Source: Dysgonamonadaceae bacterium
Lineage (GTDB): Bacteria > Bacteroidota > Bacteroidia > Bacteroidales > Azobacteroidaceae
DNA length: 9,991 bases
Direction: 5' to 3'
NCBI GenBank assembly: GCA_031261015.1
Contig: JAISKG010000128.1
Span: 1 to 9,991 of the forward strand
Shown here: positions 6,674 through 9,991 of the stretch, in pieces
Position numbering within the stretch: the first letter of the stretch is position 1
How the letters are laid out: every line of letters begins with the position of its first letter
Translations under genes and position numbers: made by a program
Notes under the pieces: generated by a model
Databases searched by the model: none
What the model was told of the DNA's origin: nothing
Seen by the model: only the letters and a program-made list of their open reading frames with translations

Positions 6674-8035
6674 ATGTACAATAAAAAAGAAATAAATAAC
6701 TTAATGAAAGAGGATTACATAAAGAAATTGTATATCGAAACCTACGGTTGTCAAATGAACGTGGCTGACAGCGAAGTTGTAAGATCCATTCTGGAAATGG
6801 ACGGATTTGAGTGTACCGAACAGATCAACGAGGCCGATTTAATTTTGGTGAACACTTGTTCGGTGCGCGACAATGCCGAGCAAAAAGCGCTTTCGCAACT
6901 CCAATATTTCCAATCGCTCAAAAAGAAAAACAAAAAATTGATCGTGGGCGTGCTGGGTTGCATGGCCGAACGCGTGAAAGACGAATTGATCCGGGCGCAT
7001 CACGCCGACTTGGTTGTCGGCCCCGATTCGTATATGGATCTTCCCAACTTGATCGGGATGGTGGAGAAAGGTGAAAAAGCGATCAACGTGGAATTGTCAA
7101 CAACCGAAACGTACAAAGATGTGCTGCCAATGAAATTGTCCGGCGTGAAAATCTCCGGATTTATCTCGATTATGCGCGGCTGCAACAATTTTTGCACGTA
7201 CTGCATCGTACCTTACACGCGCGGCCGGGAGCGCAGTCGCGAAATTCAAAGCATTTTGAACGAACTTCACGCTTTGCAAACGCAAGGATACAAAGAGGTG
7301 ACTTTGCTTGGGCAAAACGTCAATTCTTACTATTATAATCATGGAGGAGCTGCCATTGATTTTCCCGAATTGATGGAACGCGTAGCTTTGGAAGCTCCCG
7401 AAATGCGGATTCGTTTTACTACTTCGCATCCGAAAGATATGAGCGACAAACTCTTACATGTCATTGCCGCTCATCCGAATATTTGCAAGCAGATTCATTT
7501 GCCGGCACAATCGGGCAGTTCGCATATTCTCCAAACGATGAACCGCAAATATACGCGCGAATGGTACCTCGATCGCATCGCTGCCATCCGGAGAATCGTG
7601 CCGGAAGCTGCCATTTCGACCGATCTTTTTTGCGGCTTTCCATCTGAAACGGAAGATGACCATCAACAAACGCTTTCACTGATGCGGGAAGTCGGCTTCG
7701 ATTCGGCTTTTATGTTCAAATATTCGGAACGACCAGGCACTTACGCCGCCAAACATTTGCCCGACGATGTGCCGGAAGCCGAGAAAATCCGCCGACTGGA
7801 AGAAATCATCGCTTTGCAATTGGAACTATCGCTGATGCGCAACCGCGCCGACATCGGACAAGTTCAGGAAGTATTAGTCGAAGGATTTTCCAAGCGTTCT
7901 CGCGAACAATTATTCGGACGAACTTCTCAGAATAAAGTCGTTATCTTCGATAAAGCCGGATTTCGCGTAGGCGATAAAGTCCGGATTCAAATTGAAGACG
8001 CCAGTGCAGCCACGCTTTTCGGTCGCCTGATATAA
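6674..8035 (+). CDS. miaB: tRNA-2-methylthio-N6-dimethylallyladenosine synthase MiaB
   Basis: MiaB is a radical-SAM methylthiotransferase that converts i6A37 to ms2i6A37 in tRNAs reading UNN codons. The 453-residue protein has the N-terminal MTTase domain with the auxiliary iron-sulfur cysteines C26 (YGCQMN), C62 (NTCSVRDNAEQKA) and C96 (LGCMAER). The radical-SAM CxxxCxxC follows at C170, C174 and C177 (RGCNNFCTYCIVPYTRGRE), and a C-terminal TRAM RNA-binding domain lies at about 393-453. GQNVNSY (213-219) and LPAQSGSS (276-283) are also typical. Length is normal. The ATG at 6674 gives a 10-residue extension; an in-frame ATG at 6704 (MKEDYIKKLYIETYGC) is an equally plausible start. It stands alone, with ftsX 99 bases downstream. 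No strong promoter is seen upstream; the A/T-rich 6593-6673 must hold it. Confidence 0.96.
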   Translation: MYNKKEINNLMKEDYIKKLYIETYGCQMNVADSEVVRSILEMDGFECTEQINEADLILVNTCSVRDNAEQKALSQLQYFQSLKKKNKKLIVGVLGCMAERVKDELIRAHHADLVVGPDSYMDLPNLIGMVEKGEKAINVELSTTETYKDVLPMKLSGVKISGFISIMRGCNNFCTYCIVPYTRGRERSREIQSILNELHALQTQGYKEVTLLGQNVNSYYYNHGGAAIDFPELMERVALEAPEMRIRFTTSHPKDMSDKLLHVIAAHPNICKQIHLPAQSGSSHILQTMNRKYTREWYLDRIAAIRRIVPEAAISTDLFCGFPSETEDDHQQTLSLMREVGFDSAFMFKYSERPGTYAAKHLPDDVPEAEKIRRLEEIIALQLELSLMRNRADIGQVQEVLVEGFSKRSREQLFGRTSQNKVVIFDKAGFRVGDKVRIQIEDASAATLFGRLI

Positions 8036-8077
8036 GTTAAATAATATTAAAAAATAGTTATTTCCACAAATATTCCG

Positions 8078-8085
8078 TTATTTTG
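8078..8085 (+). promoter_or_regulatory. Possible -7 element upstream of ftsX
   Basis: TTATTTTG matches five of the six fixed positions of TAnnTTTG and lies about 50 bases before the ftsX ATG. No good TTG is found at the expected upstream spacing. It suggests that ftsX has its own promoter, separate from miaB, but only weakly. Confidence 0.25.
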
Positions 8086-8134
8086 CAGCATATTTGGGTG
8101 TGTTATGTCCTGTGATCAAATTAAGTAGCTGAAA

Positions 8135-9016
8135 ATGAGTAAACAAAGTCGTGTAAAGCCCTTACGGTTTGTCAATGCAAAAATAACAGCTACCATCAGT
8201 ATTTCTCTGGTTTTGTTTCTATTCGGAATCGTTTTGTTGTTGTCGCTGTTTACCAACAACTTTTCGAATTACATGAAGGAAACAATGAGTTTCGATTTGC
8301 TGCTGGAAGATTCCATAAGCGACGACCAAATTGCGCACTTACAAGACCGGTTGAACCAAACGGAATTTGTGAAATCGACACAATATATTTCTAAGGAGGA
8401 TGCGGCGAAGCAAATCGGAATGGAATTGGATCATCAGGTGGAAGATTTCCTCGGCTTCAATCCGCTACCGGCTATTATCGCCGTTAATTTTTACTCTCAA
8501 TATGCGAATAGCGACAGTTTGAGCCGAATTCAAATGCAATTGAAAGGTTTTTCCTCGTCGATTAAAAGCATGGACTATCAAGAAGAATTATTGGATATGG
8601 CAAACGACAATCTGCGGCGAATTGCCATTTTCGTTTTATTGTTTGCTTTACTGCTGTTGTTCATTTCTTACGCTTTGATTAGCAGCACAATCCGGTTGAT
8701 GATTTATTCCAAACGTTTTTTGATTTACACAATGCAATTGGTTGGCGCCAAGCGCAGTTTCATTCGCCGGCCGTTTGTCCGTTCAAATTTGCTTTTGGGA
8801 ATACTGGCCGCTTTCCTTGCTTGTGGATTGCTTGCCGGATTATTCTATTATCTCAGCCGGAAAATACAAGATATTCTATTGTATATCAATTGGGAAAGTC
8901 TGGCGATCACCGGTGCTTGCCTGTTGGTTCTGGGAATTTTAATTGCTTGGATTTCAACACAATTAGCAGTTAACAAATACCTGCGAATGGAACGGGAGAC
9001 TTTAAATTACTATTGA
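8135..9016 (+). CDS. ftsX: Cell division protein FtsX (permease-like)
   Basis: FtsX is the membrane half of the FtsEX complex, which couples ATP hydrolysis by cytoplasmic FtsE to activation of peptidoglycan hydrolases at the division site. The 293-residue protein has the family topology: a short basic N-terminus, a first span at about 17-39, a large periplasmic loop (40-160), and three further spans at about 162-186, 216-240 and 256-277. The cytoplasmic segment between spans 2 and 3 holds IYSKRFLIYTMQLVGAKRSF (190-209), and RRPFVRSNLLLG follows at 211-222; both are characteristic of FtsX. ftsE is not within the window, as is usual where ftsX sits with DUF3098 and uppP in Bacteroidales. The stop is 2 bases before the next ATG, indicating tight coupling with the DUF3098 gene. 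Confidence 0.93.
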   Translation: MSKQSRVKPLRFVNAKITATISISLVLFLFGIVLLLSLFTNNFSNYMKETMSFDLLLEDSISDDQIAHLQDRLNQTEFVKSTQYISKEDAAKQIGMELDHQVEDFLGFNPLPAIIAVNFYSQYANSDSLSRIQMQLKGFSSSIKSMDYQEELLDMANDNLRRIAIFVLLFALLLLFISYALISSTIRLMIYSKRFLIYTMQLVGAKRSFIRRPFVRSNLLLGILAAFLACGLLAGLFYYLSRKIQDILLYINWESLAITGACLLVLGILIAWISTQLAVNKYLRMERETLNYY

Positions 9017-9018
9017 AA

Positions 9019-9270
9019 ATGAACGAATTAAAAAATAAAACAATGAATAAAGAACAACATTTCGCATTCGGAAAAGAAAATTTTATCTGGTTGGCCATTT
9101 CGATAGCCGTCATTATTTTAGGGTTCATTTTAATGTCGGGCGGAAAAACGACGGAAGAAACCGGGTTCGATCCGCGTATTTTCGACATGCGGCGAATCGT
9201 CGTCGCTCCCATCATTACCTTGAGTGGATTTGCACTGATTATTTTTGCCATTTTGAAAAAATCTAAATAA
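9019..9270 (+). CDS. DUF3098 family two-span membrane protein
   Basis: An 83-residue protein with the hallmarks of DUF3098, a small Bacteroidota membrane family of unknown function: FAFGKENF (15-22) before the first span (about 22-40), a short loop with FDPRIFDMRRIVVAP (50-64), and a second span (about 60-79) ending in a basic KKSK tail. The ATG at 9019 lies 2 bases after the ftsX stop. An internal ATG at 9043 (MNKEQHFAFG) would give a 75-residue form closer to the family core, so the start is uncertain. Its constant placement between ftsX and uppP suggests a role in the envelope or in division, but this is inference from context. Confidence 0.88.
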   Translation: MNELKNKTMNKEQHFAFGKENFIWLAISIAVIILGFILMSGGKTTEETGFDPRIFDMRRIVVAPIITLSGFALIIFAILKKSK

Positions 9271-9280
9271 ATATAATTAA

Positions 9281-9991
9281 ATGAGCATTTTACATACAAT
9301 TATTATTGCCATAGTTGAAGGACTAACCGAGTTTCTTCCGGTTTCGAGCACCGGTCACATGATTATTACCGAAAGTTTGCTGGGCGTTGAGCCGAGCGAG
9401 TTTGTGAAGGCATTTACCGTCATCATCCAGTTCGGCGCCATTTTGTCGGTACTGGTTCTCTATTGGAAACGCTTTTTCCAAACTTGGGATTTTTATTGGA
9501 AATTACTGATCGCATTCCTGCCGGCCGCTATCTTTGGATTTCTATTCAGTGATAAGATCGACGAATTGCTGGAAAGCGTTACCGTAGTCGCCATCATGCT
9601 GATCGTTGGCGGAATTTTCATGCTTTTTGTGGATAAAATTTTTCAAAAAACATCGGCCAATCAACGCATTACACCGAGACGAGCTTTGGTTATCGGCTTG
9701 TGTCAGTGCGTGGCCATGATTCCGGGAGTTTCGCGCTCGATGGCAACGATCGTTGGCGGAATGTCGCAACGGCTCACGCGTAAAACGGCTGCCGAATTTT
9801 CATTCTTTCTGGCTGTGCCGACGATGTTTGCCGCATCGGCTTACAAACTGTATAAACTTGTCTGCAATCCTGACAGTCAACAAATTTTACTGGATAATCT
9901 CAATTTGTTGATTATAGGAAATGTAGTTGCATTCGTTGTGGCTATCCTCGCCATTAAATTTTTCATTGAATACGTGAGTAAATACGGATTC
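9281..9991 (+). CDS. uppP: Undecaprenyl-diphosphatase UppP (BacA), C-terminus cut by the right edge
   Basis: UppP is an integral membrane phosphatase that converts undecaprenyl diphosphate to the monophosphate, recycling the lipid carrier for peptidoglycan and other surface polymers; excess activity confers bacitracin resistance. The frame is open from ATG 9281 to the last base, giving 237 residues; roughly 25-30 are probably missing relative to typical lengths near 260-270. Both catalytic motifs are present: [14 protein letters not shown] (13-26) and [13 protein letters not shown] (148-160), with the conserved Glu, Ser/Thr, His and Arg residues. Several hydrophobic spans (for example 42-61, 73-89, 101-117, 209-229) fit a polytopic membrane protein. 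It starts 10 bases after the DUF3098 stop, so it is the third gene of the ftsX cluster, which in related genomes often continues with truB and queA. Confidence 0.95.
   Translation, partial: MSILHTIIIAIVEGLTEFLPVSSTGHMIITESLLGVEPSEFVKAFTVIIQFGAILSVLVLYWKRFFQTWDFYWKLLIAFLPAAIFGFLFSDKIDELLESVTVVAIMLIVGGIFMLFVDKIFQKTSANQRITPRRALVIGLCQCVAMIPGVSRSMATIVGGMSQRLTRKTAAEFSFFLAVPTMFAASAYKLYKLVCNPDSQQILLDNLNLLIIGNVVAFVVAILAIKFFIEYVSKYGF

Noticed and set aside
8742..8942. 66-codon plus-strand frame inside ftsX
   Set aside because: Out-of-frame shadow within the third and fourth membrane spans of FtsX; no evidence of a frameshift in ftsX.

Overview
This window looks like a stretch of core chromosome from a Bacteroidota bacterium, probably of the order Bacteroidales. 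The reasons are: start codons are preceded by A-rich leaders without clear Shine-Dalgarno sites; several upstream regions carry the TTG-N19/20-TAnnTTTG promoter pattern of this phylum; the ftsX - DUF3098 - uppP gene order is typical of Bacteroidales; and the cytoplasm-to-peptidoglycan OmpA protein is of a type seen in that order. The finer taxonomic placement is inference. I see no insertion sequence, phage gene, CRISPR array, tRNA or rRNA.

Layout. At the left edge is the 5' end of an unrecognised leftward gene (1-210). It is divergent from a rightward operon whose promoter (205-235) overlaps its start codon. That operon holds an OPT-family oligopeptide transporter (281-2383), exodeoxyribonuclease VII small subunit xseB (2388-2591) and the branch-migration helicase recG (2595-4688), with gaps of 3-4 bases. 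After a 139-base gap comes a single-span membrane protein with an OmpA-like peptidoglycan-binding C-terminus (4828-5988). It converges on a small leftward membrane-anchored protein (6047-6412), and a perfect palindrome between the two probably terminates both transcripts.

The 6413-6673 gap is the most interesting non-coding stretch. It holds, on the minus strand, a complete-looking small-RNA unit: promoter, about 80 transcribed bases, and a GNRA-capped terminator hairpin followed by seven U. The hairpin pairs fully only as minus-strand RNA. To its right are miaB, the tRNA methylthiotransferase gene (6674-8035), then the cell-envelope cluster ftsX (8135-9016), a DUF3098 membrane protein (9019-9270) and uppP (9281 to the right edge, cut off).

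Functionally the window mixes DNA repair and recombination (xseB, recG), tRNA modification (miaB), peptide uptake (OPT) and cell division and wall synthesis (ftsX, uppP, the OmpA-like protein). I do not see a novel multi-gene system. The candidate small RNA and the cysteine-flanked OmpA-like protein are the items most worth a second look.
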